A stretch of DNA of 64,000 nt from Paenibacillus sp. MMS20-IR301 (GCF_032302195.1 NZ_CP135275.1:5586001-5650000), one strand, 5' to 3'. Shown: positions 44,061 through 52,810, counted from the first letter of the stretch. The notes: generated by a model not told the origin, from the sequence alone. Numbers and translations: made by a program.

Positions 44061-44550
44061 TCTTAATCCCTCCGGTGTTTGCGATTTGATATAATTAAAC
44101 CACATGTTTCTGACGATGGGATGTCATGGAATGTATGTCCCTGTGGAAGGATTATCTAATCTTGTTATTTCGACACATTTTACACACGTCCTTTTAGGAA
44201 TAGAAAAAAACCACTCCAGCTTCAATGAATTGAGGAAGGAATGACTCACTAATCAAACGTTGGCTGGAAGGCAGAATATCGAGATGGATTGATTAATTGA
44301 AGCATTGCTGGGCTAGGCATATAAAGCGGGTGTACGTAAGCTATTTGGGGTAAAACCGGAGCCTAAAGAAGAGATGACTACGGCAGGCTGTTTAGGCTGT
44401 CTCACCTATCTACTAACGGCAATCCTATACCCGGTCGACATTCAACGGCTTAAGCCACGGTTGAATACGAGATCGTTTACGAGCATATTTACACTTGGCC
44501 GAATTATTTGCCCGGATTGACTATATGAGAGTCCCAAAAACACGAGGCAG
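44061..44550. other. Operon promoter region and degraded IS sequence
   Basis: The first ~100 bases should hold the promoter of the leftward nuclease-mcrB-mcrC operon. The remainder (about 44200-44550) contains short protein-like stretches broken by stops and appears to be the ruined 5' part of the IS3-type element that follows. No intact gene is visible. Confidence 0.5.
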
Positions 44551-44814
44551 TTGAACCATCAAGGGATCGTCATCTCCGAACGCACGGTCGGCCGGATCAT
44601 GAGGAAACAGGGTTTTCGTTCGCGTACGGTCAAGAAGTACAAGGCGACCACCAACTCCAATCATACGCTGCCCATTCAAGACAACGTGTTAGACCGTGAG
44701 TTCCAAGCCACGAAGCACGGAGAGAAATGGGTAAGCGATATCACCTATATCTGGACCGTGGAAGGGTGGTTGTATCTGGTGAGTGTCATTGCATATCAAA
44801 CGACAATGGAATGA
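44551..44814 (+). pseudogene. IS3-family transposase fragment
   Basis: An 87-codon frame encodes part of an IS3-type orfB: the HTH-like ISERTVGRIMRKQGFRSR and then the start of the integrase core, KWVSDITYIWTVEGWLYL, containing the first catalytic Asp. It ends abruptly before the second Asp and the Glu, so it is inactive. Upstream sequence is degraded. It separates the McrBC operon from the GTPase operon. Confidence 0.75.
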
Positions 44815-44960
44815 TGATTACGGCAATTATATTAGATACCTTCTTTTACGATTGATTCATGAGTCCCCACCTACAATTCATTATTGGTTGACGAGAATAG
44901 CATACTATAAATTACATTTTTTACATTAAATCATTGTGCGTAACTGCCTAGTAATGCAAA
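44815..44960. other. Non-coding stretch
   Basis: AT-rich sequence with no supported gene between the IS3 fragment and the terminator of the GTPase operon. Confidence 0.6.
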
Positions 44961-44984
44961 AACGGCCACCTAATGGTGGCCGTT
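44961..44984 (-). terminator. Terminator of the GTPase operon
   Basis: AACGGCCACC (44961-44970) pairs perfectly with GGTGGCCGTT (44975-44984) around TAAT. Leftward it is followed by a T run, and it lies 64 bases past the last gene of the operon. Confidence 0.85.
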
Positions 44985-45048
44985 AGCTAGATTGAGTATT
45001 CTTAATCATTTTGAGGGAGCATAATGACTTAGCCTCAACTAAGGTTAG

Positions 45049-45699
45049 TTACCCTCCAATCACAAACCTGATGGCCTCCGCAGCGATGATAGCTACCAGT
45101 AGGCCGAACATGAAGTTGCGAGTCAACACATTACGTCGGCGTTCCTCCTTCAGCGCCACCAGTAATTCCATGTGTTGCTCTTTAGCCACTGACAGCTGAA
45201 CAGCCGCGCCTTCACGTATATCCGCCGCCGCCTCGCCCTGAGCAGCCATCTGCGCTTCTAACTGTTCAAAACGATCCATTAGCCTCCGATTCAGCTCATC
45301 CCACTGCTTAACCTGCTCCTGATTGAGATAGCTGAGATTATCCTGAATTGCAACAAAGTTATTTTGAAGTTGCACGAATACATCGATAACACCATGCAGG
45401 TCGACTAAAGATTGCTGATGTGATTCACGCAGCTCCTTTTTCATGTCGTCCAATGTTTGAAAGCTGTGTTGCGTAAACGCTTTGTGGAGTTCCTCCATCT
45501 TTAGGTCAATGTCTATTGGAACCTGCCGAATGGTCCCATTCATCGCCTCAATGCCCTTCTTGGACGTCTCATAGCTCAATTCCAGCCTGTCCACATGATC
45601 ATTGAGCTTGTTCTTTAAATCCTCATAGAAAAGATCGTCGTTGATTTGCCGGAGATCCTCGATCGCCTTGCGATATTTTTCGTTCACTTTATCTGTCAT
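45049..45699 (-). CDS. Tail-anchored coiled-coil membrane protein of the GTPase operon
   Basis: This 216-residue protein is almost entirely helical with long heptad-like stretches (residues ~5-180). It ends with one transmembrane helix (about 190-212, NFMFGLLVAIIAAEAIRFVI) and a short GG tail. It should therefore be anchored in the membrane with its coiled coil in the cytoplasm. GGAGG is 8 bases before the ATG. It follows the second GTPase gene by 4 bases, so the three are one operon. By analogy with dynamin-type systems it may be the membrane tether or scaffold. Confidence 0.85.
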   Translation of the reverse strand: MTDKVNEKYRKAIEDLRQINDDLFYEDLKNKLNDHVDRLELSYETSKKGIEAMNGTIRQVPIDIDLKMEELHKAFTQHSFQTLDDMKKELRESHQQSLVDLHGVIDVFVQLQNNFVAIQDNLSYLNQEQVKQWDELNRRLMDRFEQLEAQMAAQGEAAADIREGAAVQLSVAKEQHMELLVALKEERRRNVLTRNFMFGLLVAIIAAEAIRFVIGG

Positions 45700-45703
45700 G
45701 CGA

Positions 45704-47602
45704 TTAACCTCCGCTTGTAGCTTGCTGTGTAATCTGTTGCTGCTCGTATCGTTCTAACCATTGCATATCCTGAAACATCAAGTTCCAGTATTGATGGTAA
45801 AGCCACTTCTCCGTAGCCGGCACGACTGGGGAGACCAGGTGCTCGTAATAGGTTCGGGATTGTGCCGTGAATGATTGCTGCAAATACAGATTGCGCTGCG
45901 CCACTCTACGCTTGTCTTGTTTCCAATCCAGATGGGACTTCACCATACTGTGCTCAATCCGCTCTGTTTCCAGTTCGAGTTCCATTTTCCTCTTATCTGC
46001 ATGAGTTTTTTCCTTCGCAATTGTCCGGAGTTGCCGTTCCAGCCCCGCTTTATAAACCGCAAGCTTTGCTGCAAGATCCTTTTTCACTTTAGCTAGCGCC
46101 TCATATAGTCGGTCAAATTCCCTGTCGTTTGCTTCTTTCAATACCGTCTCGCATTGTGCAAGATCTTTTGAGAACGCAGATTCCGACCAGTATCGGTCAA
46201 TAAACTTATCGATGCTTACGCTCGGCTTAACAAACGCAAAATTCACTTTCAAGCATGTTAGCTCATAGCTCTTGGCTGACCTCTCTAGCGTCTTCATGAG
46301 GTCTTTCAGCAAACGCTCGTAATCATTCGCAAGCTTGTCGACAGCAAGCATGAATTCGTTTTTCAATAAATTCGCTGAGCATTGCTTCCATGTACGTTCA
46401 GACCAGCCTGGAAACATATGTATGGATGGCTTCGTAAAGGTCAGCTGCTTCAAATACTGCAGATCGATTTCACAGTGTTCTAATGAATGTTCCAGCTTTG
46501 TCTCTTTAATCGCCAAAACTTTCTGGCTCGTCATATTTTCTTTCAGCATTTTAGCGTTTTGTGCCAATTCCTGCTTGTACATGATTGATGCCTCATGGCT
46601 TCGCTTCTCCACAAGCCCGTCGAGGTCCATCATCCGAATAATATGATGACGTGGTGAACAGGTGGCACTTAAATCTTGAATGAGCTGCGAGTAGATCGCG
46701 TCGACCAGTGGCTTGGATTTTCGGTAGAGTTCAGGGTCATTTCGCTCAATAGAGTCCCAGGAATCTCCGAACTCCAAAGGATAGACCTCTACCCTACAGC
46801 TTCTGTCGTCAGCGAGTAGTCGGGTCAGCTCATGGCGGTATTCCTGCTGTAGTTCTACCGGTGACGGGTAGGCGTCCTGGGTCAGTCGCCGTTTCACGGA
46901 AGAATCCGATATAGCTCTCGTCAGTACGATTCTGAACTTGCTGGGCTGCCACTGCCAATCCCTGACATGTTCCTGTTGGAGTTGAGTCAATTGCACGAGT
47001 TGACTGGATATCTCCATCAGGATGCATACATTGCAGTGTGGGAGATAATCCTTCAAGCAACGATCCACGTGCGCCTTCTCTCGCTCTTCTTTGCCGTCAT
47101 CGCCAGGCAGATCCAGAATTTCAATCGTCTGCTCGCGCCTTGCAAGCTCAGTCTGGTCGAATAGAAACCTCGCAAGCTGAATCGTGATCGGTCGAGTCGG
47201 ATAGGATTCCTCCGATTCAACAGTCTCTCGAAGCTCAGTCATCACCTCAGCAAGTTGAGGCAAGTCCGCACAGGAACGCACCTGCCCGCCCGGAAAATAC
47301 ACATGAAATATATCATCCTCGGATTGCCGGTAGTTTGTACTGGTCACCGTCGCTGAGTTCCCGACGGCACGGTTCCCACGCAACGCCTTCGAAAGAGCGA
47401 CGAGATGCATATCGCGGATCCCGAGAATTTTCAGGATCAACGTCGTTTTCCCGACCTGAGTGGGACCGTAAACGCCGATCGTCACCCGTTGTTTATTATC
47501 CCCTCTCTCTTGTAGCCCAAGAAATCCGCTCTGGAATTCCTCTACGCCACTCATCGTCCAATCCCAGCGCTCCGCGTCAAGCTTACAAAGTAAGTCCAGC
47601 AT
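45704..47602 (-). CDS. Dynamin-like GTPase with a long coiled-coil C-terminus
   Basis: In this 632-residue protein the G1 loop is GPTQVGKTT at about residues 46-54, a switch-I-like SATVTSTNY lies at 83-91, and G3 is DLPGDDG at 164-170. No canonical N/TKxD follows; the place is taken by IVLTRA. The C-terminal ~300 residues are helical and highly charged, consistent with a dynamin-type stalk. It overlaps the upstream GTPase gene by 20 bases. The ATG at 47600-47602 has a poor ribosome binding site, so coupling to the upstream gene is likely. It is part of a three-gene set in a defence island. Confidence 0.82.
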   Translation of the reverse strand: MLDLLCKLDAERWDWTMSGVEEFQSGFLGLQERGDNKQRVTIGVYGPTQVGKTTLILKILGIRDMHLVALSKALRGNRAVGNSATVTSTNYRQSEDDIFHVYFPGGQVRSCADLPQLAEVMTELRETVESEESYPTRPITIQLARFLFDQTELARREQTIEILDLPGDDGKEEREKAHVDRCLKDYLPHCNVCILMEISSQLVQLTQLQQEHVRDWQWQPSKFRIVLTRAISDSSVKRRLTQDAYPSPVELQQEYRHELTRLLADDRSCRVEVYPLEFGDSWDSIERNDPELYRKSKPLVDAIYSQLIQDLSATCSPRHHIIRMMDLDGLVEKRSHEASIMYKQELAQNAKMLKENMTSQKVLAIKETKLEHSLEHCEIDLQYLKQLTFTKPSIHMFPGWSERTWKQCSANLLKNEFMLAVDKLANDYERLLKDLMKTLERSAKSYELTCLKVNFAFVKPSVSIDKFIDRYWSESAFSKDLAQCETVLKEANDREFDRLYEALAKVKKDLAAKLAVYKAGLERQLRTIAKEKTHADKRKMELELETERIEHSMVKSHLDWKQDKRRVAQRNLYLQQSFTAQSRTYYEHLVSPVVPATEKWLYHQYWNLMFQDMQWLERYEQQQITQQATSGG

Positions 47603-49835
47603 GTCTCAAGACCAGTTGCTTCTGAATAATGGCGTTTAGCTTCTTGATGCGACGGGATGCATACTGAATCTTCTCGAGATAACCGTCCTGGTCATAAGCG
47701 CCGATACGCCGCTGATGGACCTCACGAAGCTTGTCTGCCATCGTTTCAAGTGTGTTCCGTAAGGAGTTGACGAACGCTTCCGCCTGCAGAGCCGGTAACA
47801 AATCAATGACGTTACGTCCAGCCTGCGAAAGCTCCAACTGGTAACGATTCGTCTCCTGTACCCCCTTTTGTATCGCATTCACTGCATAGACGGTCGCGAA
47901 GCCGGCACCCAGCATTGTAACCAGCCCGAGTGGCGATACCGTGATGCCGAGACCAGCCAGCGCTTTAGTCGCATTGTTGAGGATGTCGCTTTCTCCGTCA
48001 ACCACGATATCCACTCCAAGGATAACAGGGATAATTTTCAGTACTAAGGGAGAAAGCTTTTTAAGCGTGTCAAGATGTCCAGAGAATGTCTCTACGTCCT
48101 TAATCGTCTTATCCATCGCTTTTATCTGATCCTGGCCGATCGGCACTCCCAAGCGCATCATTTCCTGTATGTCGCTTGCCTCGGCGAGCAACGGCTGAGC
48201 CACAAGCGACTGGCCTCCAAGCATGAAGCCGATGGTTACCAACGCCTTCAGGTCGTCACGGTCAAGTGGGTCTACGATCGTATCTCCATGTTTCGCGAGA
48301 TCGAAGAAGCGATCAATCTTCGCCAGAGCGCTTCGGTTGAGCTTCGCATGTGCGGACGAAACGACTGACACTCCGGGGACTTCTCTCACCTTCCCTGCCG
48401 TTACTCCGGGTGAGCCAGGAGTGATCGGAACCGCCGGTATGATCGAAAGCGGCTGAATTACCGGAACTTCCAGTATGCCCGAGGACGCAACGCTTGGTTT
48501 CTCCGCCTGCCCGTTCGGTAGCCCTAGTAACTCTGCGTTTCTACTGGCGTACGCATCCACGCTACGAATGATTGTCTCATCCGGTTTCTCCACCGCTGAC
48601 TGCAGCCAGGCATCTTCAATCGCACGCTGTAGCTTCTCCTGTTCTTCCAGAGCATTCGGCGTAAATCGGGAAGTGAACCTTTTCCAGAAACTGTGGTTAT
48701 CCTTAATATAGGTGTTGAAAATCGAATGCGCCTTCTGTGTCCGCGCGGTGAGCTTGTCCTTAATCTCCCGCTCTAGAAGAGCTAAGTCCTTCTCATATAT
48801 ACTTTCGAAATAATATAGTAGCTGTGCTGTGCTCTCGAAACTGCCGTTGTTGCTGCTTGCGATATTTTGAATCTCTTCAGCTTTCAACAGTTGATCAAGA
48901 TGACCCAACTGCTTCCGGACATTGTCTGTTAACTGTTCCAAAAGCCGAAGCTGCTTTAGCTCACTTTCACCGCTCACATAGCCGTATTTCTGCACTGCCT
49001 TCGTTAGACTGTGTAGCCATTCCTCCCCAAAACTCACGGGATCGCCGGCCACAACGATTCTGTCGCTCTCCTCGATTCCAATACCGAAGTCTTCGCCCAT
49101 TTGGGCCTTCATCGCCTCGTTATGCTCGGGGTTGATATCTCCGTGGGATAGAACGTAAATCGGCTTTACGTCCCGATAAACGTCTTTCACTCGTCTGAAC
49201 ATCGTCTCGTTACTCTGCCGGGCGTAAGTATCCTTGCGAAACACAACGATACTGGAGGTAGATAAATAGAGCAGGTGTAGAAGCAACTGCTGGGAACTCT
49301 GGCTGTCGTCTTTTTCGAAGCCCGGCAGCAGGGCCAATGACTTGCTGGAATCGCGGAAGTAGCGATTAGGCACTTTAAGTTCCAGCCAGATATCGTCGGT
49401 CGACGGATTGGAAGCAATATTGCGAAACGCAGCGGATTCCAGTGGCGTTGGTTCCAGTAAATAGTCCTCACCGCGGATACTTCCCCGCCAGACCTGACCT
49501 TCCGGTTGGCTGATATCATACTCGGTAATCAATATTGGAAGTTGCTCACCGCGGCCCGGATTCTCGGGAAGATATTGATCGTCTAGTTCGTACAGTCGCT
49601 TCACGATCGTCGTCTTTCCTGCACCCTGCAACCCGGTAACCGCTACAACCTGCCGTTCCTGCGTCAACACGGCAAGAGCGAACTTGTTATGTATTTCTTT
49701 AAGTTGTTGAATAAGTACACTGCCTTCGTCCGACAGGAAGATATCGAGCCCAGATCCGACTATTTCGCCTATTAGCTGTCGAAGCCGGTTACGCATATCG
49801 TGAAAAGCAGAGGTCAAATGGACGGTTTCTGTCAT
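47583..49835 (-). CDS. Dynamin/LeoA-like GTPase with hydrophobic middle segments
   Basis: This 750-residue protein has G1 GLQGAGKTT near residues 68-76, G3 LLPGFEKDD near 169-177 and a G4-like VLSHGD near 228-233. Helical regions and a Pro/Val-rich linker (~470-510) follow. Two hydrophobic stretches near 610-670 (LVLKIIPVILGVDIVV and GLVTMLGAGFATVYAV) could insert into a membrane like the paddle of bacterial dynamins. GGAGG is 9 bases before the ATG at 49833-49835. Family knowledge: dynamin-like pairs such as LeoA/LeoBC (Eleos) act in phage defence. A similar role here is inferred from the operon and the island. Confidence 0.83.
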   Translation of the reverse strand: MTETVHLTSAFHDMRNRLRQLIGEIVGSGLDIFLSDEGSVLIQQLKEIHNKFALAVLTQERQVVAVTGLQGAGKTTIVKRLYELDDQYLPENPGRGEQLPILITEYDISQPEGQVWRGSIRGEDYLLEPTPLESAAFRNIASNPSTDDIWLELKVPNRYFRDSSKSLALLPGFEKDDSQSSQQLLLHLLYLSTSSIVVFRKDTYARQSNETMFRRVKDVYRDVKPIYVLSHGDINPEHNEAMKAQMGEDFGIGIEESDRIVVAGDPVSFGEEWLHSLTKAVQKYGYVSGESELKQLRLLEQLTDNVRKQLGHLDQLLKAEEIQNIASSNNGSFESTAQLLYYFESIYEKDLALLEREIKDKLTARTQKAHSIFNTYIKDNHSFWKRFTSRFTPNALEEQEKLQRAIEDAWLQSAVEKPDETIIRSVDAYASRNAELLGLPNGQAEKPSVASSGILEVPVIQPLSIIPAVPITPGSPGVTAGKVREVPGVSVVSSAHAKLNRSALAKIDRFFDLAKHGDTIVDPLDRDDLKALVTIGFMLGGQSLVAQPLLAEASDIQEMMRLGVPIGQDQIKAMDKTIKDVETFSGHLDTLKKLSPLVLKIIPVILGVDIVVDGESDILNNATKALAGLGITVSPLGLVTMLGAGFATVYAVNAIQKGVQETNRYQLELSQAGRNVIDLLPALQAEAFVNSLRNTLETMADKLREVHQRRIGAYDQDGYLEKIQYASRRIKKLNAIIQKQLVLRHAGLTL

Positions 49836-50270
49836 AGCTTTATTCCTCCAGTAGGTATCACGCTGTTTTTGTCTAAAGTCATGAGACATAATACCTATAC
49901 TACCTTATTTTCGGAGATAGTTGAATCAGTAATTAACCGTATGGAAATCGATTCCATGCAATATTCACCTATTTATGTCTGAAGAAACAAAGTATTAGAG
50001 TGGCTCTAAAAAAATAACAGTGATAGCAAAGGACGAGGAAATAAAGCCCTAGACTGTCGCTGTTTCATTAAACTATTGTTCTGGATAGCATAGGCATTCA
50101 ATGTTCTCAGACTAAATCTTTGAGTTCGTTTATCGGCTTCATACAAGTACCACCTTCAGAGTGAATACGAGCAGAATTTCAAACAATATCATAGCTTTTT
50201 TACTCCCCACAGATGAAAATAAAGGAGCAATTAGGTCTAAATCCTCCACGAATGAAAGGTGATCAGAAAG
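49836..50270. other. Divergent intergenic region with a near-palindrome
   Basis: No supported gene. ATGGAAATCGATTCCAT at 49941-49957 is palindromic apart from one extra base and lies about 105 bases before the GTPase operon, so it is a candidate operator. AAAGGTG at 50255-50261 serves the rightward gene. Confidence 0.45.
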
Positions 50271-51170
50271 ATGGAGCTTTATCACATTAAGGGGACGGTG
50301 GTAAAGACCGGGGCCATAGTTAATGAAGTGATAGAGGCTCCTGGTCCAAGAACAGCCCTACGGGCCGTTTTACGAATACATGGAAGATTAAAACGGAGAT
50401 ACGATATTTACACAGAATCGTTTTTAGAGCCTAATGCCTATCCTGTATCGAAACCTTCTGCCGTCATTGAACCTGTGCTTTGTGACCACTGCGTTTGCCG
50501 AATTGGGAAAACCATCCGTAATGGAACAGTTACTCCCGATGAATATAGGTTATTTTCTCTTTACTTTGAGCGGATCATTCGTAGTGCACTGCGTATGTGT
50601 TGGACAGATGTTCGGGACGTTCCGCCATCAGATATGGAAACTGAAATGATTGAGCGAATTGCGTTCGAATTTTTACCGCGCTTTGATGCTCGGTGGAAAT
50701 TACGTCCTTTTATCAGACGGAATATTATTAGCCGGCTGAATAAGAGATGGAATCGTAAAAAATACGTGAATGGGAATATAGCTAAGCCTAGAGTGCAGAT
50801 AGAGCAGCAGTATGCTATGGCCACCCTCAGATCACCGGAAAAGATAGATCCGGAAGTGACCCGGAATGTCCTGATTAGCACTGCACTCCGATTGGAGGAT
50901 GAGGGAAGGACGCTTACCCGCGCGCAAAAGAAAAGCTACTATCAGCTGATTGTTCATGTAGGTATGCATAAAGAGTGCTTAAAAAGCTCCGTACAAATTG
51001 AAACGCTCGAACACTGTTATGGCGATAATGCCACCACTGAAAGGGAGTATGGTGTAACGCGCGGCCGTAAACAGGCAACCGTCCACCGGAATAAACGCCG
51101 TGCAGAAGATAATGTCCTTAAATATATTCGTAAGAATTTGCGGTATAGTATAAAAACGTCTGTTTTTTGA
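50271..51170 (+). CDS. Sigma-factor-like protein
   Basis: The 299-residue protein starts at an ATG with AAAGGTG about 9 bases upstream; an in-frame GTG at 50259 is an alternative. After an N-terminal ~80 residues with a CDHC pair, residues ~85-170 resemble sigma region 2 (RLFSLYFERIIRSALRMC, FDARWKLRPFIRRNIISRL). The C-terminus (REYGVTRGRKQATVHRNKRR) resembles the helix-turn-helix of region 4. It could be an alternative sigma factor or a phage-type activator. It precedes a run of terminators and a toxin-like gene; whether it drives them is unknown. Confidence 0.55.
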   Translation: MELYHIKGTVVKTGAIVNEVIEAPGPRTALRAVLRIHGRLKRRYDIYTESFLEPNAYPVSKPSAVIEPVLCDHCVCRIGKTIRNGTVTPDEYRLFSLYFERIIRSALRMCWTDVRDVPPSDMETEMIERIAFEFLPRFDARWKLRPFIRRNIISRLNKRWNRKKYVNGNIAKPRVQIEQQYAMATLRSPEKIDPEVTRNVLISTALRLEDEGRTLTRAQKKSYYQLIVHVGMHKECLKSSVQIETLEHCYGDNATTEREYGVTRGRKQATVHRNKRRAEDNVLKYIRKNLRYSIKTSVF

Positions 51171-51368
51171 GGACAAGCCGGGGGAATTAGTTTTATCAGG
51201 GATACCCTGATTATATTAAGATAATAGATTAATAAATGACTCATATAGTTTTATCAATTGTATTCTTCTAATTATAGAAGCGTAATCAAAGAGCTCTGCT
51301 GGAGTAGATCTGTGCCTATTTTCCATGGGGCTTTTTCTGTTTGCTCAACCTCACATATAATTTTAAGC

Positions 51369-51414
51369 GGCTCTGTGTGTAACCTTGTAATGGTTATCAT
51401 ACAGGGCCTTTTTT
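51369..51414 (+). terminator. Terminator-like hairpin 1 of a tandem series
   Basis: GGCTCTGT (51369-51376) pairs with ACAGGGCC (51401-51408), with AACC/GGTT inside, and six T follow. The 51171-51368 stretch before it has no supported gene. Confidence 0.65.
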
Positions 51415-51451
51415 GTGTTTAATTGGCCTTTAATAGAAGGATATCTAATGA

Positions 51452-51492
51452 GCCCCATACGTAGTCTTTTGGCTACGTATGGGGCTTTTTTT
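51452..51492 (+). terminator. Terminator hairpin 2 of a tandem series
   Basis: GCCCCATACGTAG (51452-51464) pairs perfectly with CTACGTATGGGGC (51473-51485), followed by seven T. Confidence 0.9.
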
Positions 51493-51555
51493 GTTTTCTA
51501 AGTTCACCACTTTTAACGCAATTCTCCATACGGCAGTAACTTTACTGATTAGGCA

Positions 51556-51602
51556 AAGGCCCAAGTGACAGTCTTCATTGGCTGCTACTTGGGCCTTTTT
51601 TG
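51556..51602 (+). terminator. Terminator hairpin 3 of a tandem series
   Basis: AAGGCCCAAGT (51556-51566) pairs with ACTTGGGCCTT (51587-51597), with CAG/CTG extending the stem inward, then a T run. Confidence 0.88.
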
Positions 51603-51624
51603 TTCTCTCGTAAATTTCTAGCGA

Positions 51625-51653
51625 AGCGCAGGGATGTTCTCCTGCGCTTTTTT
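51625..51653 (+). terminator. Terminator hairpin 4 of a tandem series
   Basis: AGCGCAGG (51625-51632) pairs with CCTGCGCT (51641-51648), followed by a T run. It ends 25 bases before the toxin-like gene's start. Confidence 0.85.
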
Positions 51654-51677
51654 CATTTCATTTTAAAGGAGACGAGT

Positions 51678-52070
51678 ATGATGAAAGAACAAGCAATACG
51701 TAAAGCGGAAGATGGGCTGAGTGCTTCAGTCGTAAATAGCATAGGGGAAGTAACCCTAACCATTGTAGGCAGATGGATGTCTAAACAGGAGTACGACTCT
51801 ATGATTAAAACAGGAAAGGTGATAGAAAGTTATACCGGCACCACGCATGTTGCTCATCCTGCAGACGTTAATGCATTTAGAAAACAAGCAAAACCAGGTT
51901 CAATGTATATTGAGTTTTATGTTCCCCAATCTGCTTTAACACAAACAAATGTTGGCTGGGCGAAAGTGGTAGGACCAAGTACACTGGAAGGCAGGCTCGC
52001 GGCTAGAAAAGGTGGGCGGCTACCAGAAATGCCTTCTGCCACACGCATAAAAATAGTAGATGTGAAATAG
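51678..52070 (+). CDS. Stand-alone TreTu-like ADP-ribosyltransferase toxin domain
   Basis: This 130-residue protein resembles the TreTu C-terminal toxin domain of Rhs-type polymorphic toxins: RWMSKQEYDSMIKTGKV near residue 34, GTTHVAHPADVNAF near 57, AKPGSMYIEFYVP near 74, and a closing ARKGGRLPEMPSATRIKI. Family knowledge: TreTu ADP-ribosylates EF-Tu. Here there is no Rhs or other carrier, no signal peptide, and no clear immunity gene beside it. AAAGGAG is 6 bases before the ATG at 51678; the adjacent ATG at 51681 is an alternative. It may be an orphan toxin module or act inside the cell. Confidence 0.75.
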   Translation: MMKEQAIRKAEDGLSASVVNSIGEVTLTIVGRWMSKQEYDSMIKTGKVIESYTGTTHVAHPADVNAFRKQAKPGSMYIEFYVPQSALTQTNVGWAKVVGPSTLEGRLAARKGGRLPEMPSATRIKIVDVK

Positions 52071-52109
52071 GGAGATAATTATTTTATTAAGCTGTGATAC
52101 CCCACCACC

Positions 52110-52153
52110 CGGAATGGACCCATCAGGGAAGATACTCTGACGGGTCCATTCCG
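52110..52153 (+). terminator. Hairpin after the TreTu-like gene
   Basis: CGGAATGGACCC (52110-52121) pairs with GGGTCCATTCCG (52142-52153). The following T run is weak. Confidence 0.7.
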
Positions 52154-52212
52154 AATCTTTAATTCCTTTGCAAATAGGGATACCCGGTGGCATGGATGGG
52201 CAAAAAGAATGA

Positions 52213-52270
52213 AAAGCAAAAGGTAGGTGCTCAGACCTGTTAGTAGGCCTAAGCTTTTTGCTGCTTTTTT
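52213..52270 (+). terminator. Second terminator after the TreTu-like gene
   Basis: AGCAAAA (near 52215) pairs with TTTTGCT (near 52256-52262), with AGGT/GACCT pairings inside, then TTTTTT. It faces the end of the leftward ORF at 52292. Confidence 0.65.
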
Positions 52271-52291
52271 CAATAGGAACAATAAAAGAGT

Positions 52292-52639
52292 TTAGCTCGA
52301 GTAGAGACCGGCCGTGCCAGGATTATGAGCATAATATCCGCCGCCTGCCCCCAGCGGTCTGTCAATGGGTGTATTGCCATCACTGTCGCGGAAATATCCC
52401 TTTACGACCGTGCCGTCTTCTTTGATATATCCCTGAACGAAGTGAGGCTTCACGAAATGTATATCTCCGAGATCCAGCACCATCGGTTTGAAGCTATATT
52501 GATGTACATGCTTCAAGGGGTCCGCACTATGAAAAGCATGATGATTCGATTCTAGGCCGGCGGGATGATGAATCTCAAGCCCATTCAACCCGTCATGATG
52601 CAGTTCCGCGGTACGAGACTTAGTTGTTCGGAACAACAA
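52292..52639 (-). CDS. Hypothetical protein with repeated G-Y-x-[RK]-x-D-G-T motif
   Basis: The frame is 115 residues from a TTG at 52637-52639, but it has no ribosome binding site, so the 5' end may be lost. It is rich in His at the start (ELHHDGLNGLEIHHP) and then carries VQGYIKEDGTVVKGYFRDSDG. A related motif (YRDDGTYVEGYERC) appears in the tiny ORF at 52691 on the other strand. I do not recognise a function. Confidence 0.4.
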   Translation of the reverse strand: MLFRTTKSRTAELHHDGLNGLEIHHPAGLESNHHAFHSADPLKHVHQYSFKPMVLDLGDIHFVKPHFVQGYIKEDGTVVKGYFRDSDGNTPIDRPLGAGGGYYAHNPGTAGLYSS

Positions 52640-52690
52640 AAAAACAGGCCTCTAGAATAGCTTTAAGGCTCGTTTCGCATTCAGTGATCT

Positions 52691-52810
52691 ATGAGACATA
52701 TGACGAGTACCAGGACGACTCGAACACATTGGGTTGATGATGATTATCGCGATGACGGAACTTATGTTGAAGGATACGAGCGATGTAATCCTGACAGGGA
52801 CATATTTTAA
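52691..52810 (+). CDS. Tiny ORF sharing the DGTxVxGY motif
   Basis: A 39-codon frame (MRHMTSTRTTRTHWVDDDYR..., then DDGTYVEGYER) starts at the ATG at 52691. The DGTYVEGY stretch is related to the ORF at 52292-52639. There is no strong ribosome binding site. It may be a fragment of a longer gene. Confidence 0.35.
   Translation: MRHMTSTRTTRTHWVDDDYRDDGTYVEGYERCNPDRDIF

Noticed and set aside
44551..44814. Active IS3 transposase
   Set aside because: The frame ends before the second and third catalytic residues and the upstream orf is degraded.
51369..51653. Array of hairpins as a CRISPR or integron attC array
   Set aside because: The hairpins differ in sequence, there are no repeated units with regular spacers, and no integrase or Cas gene is present.
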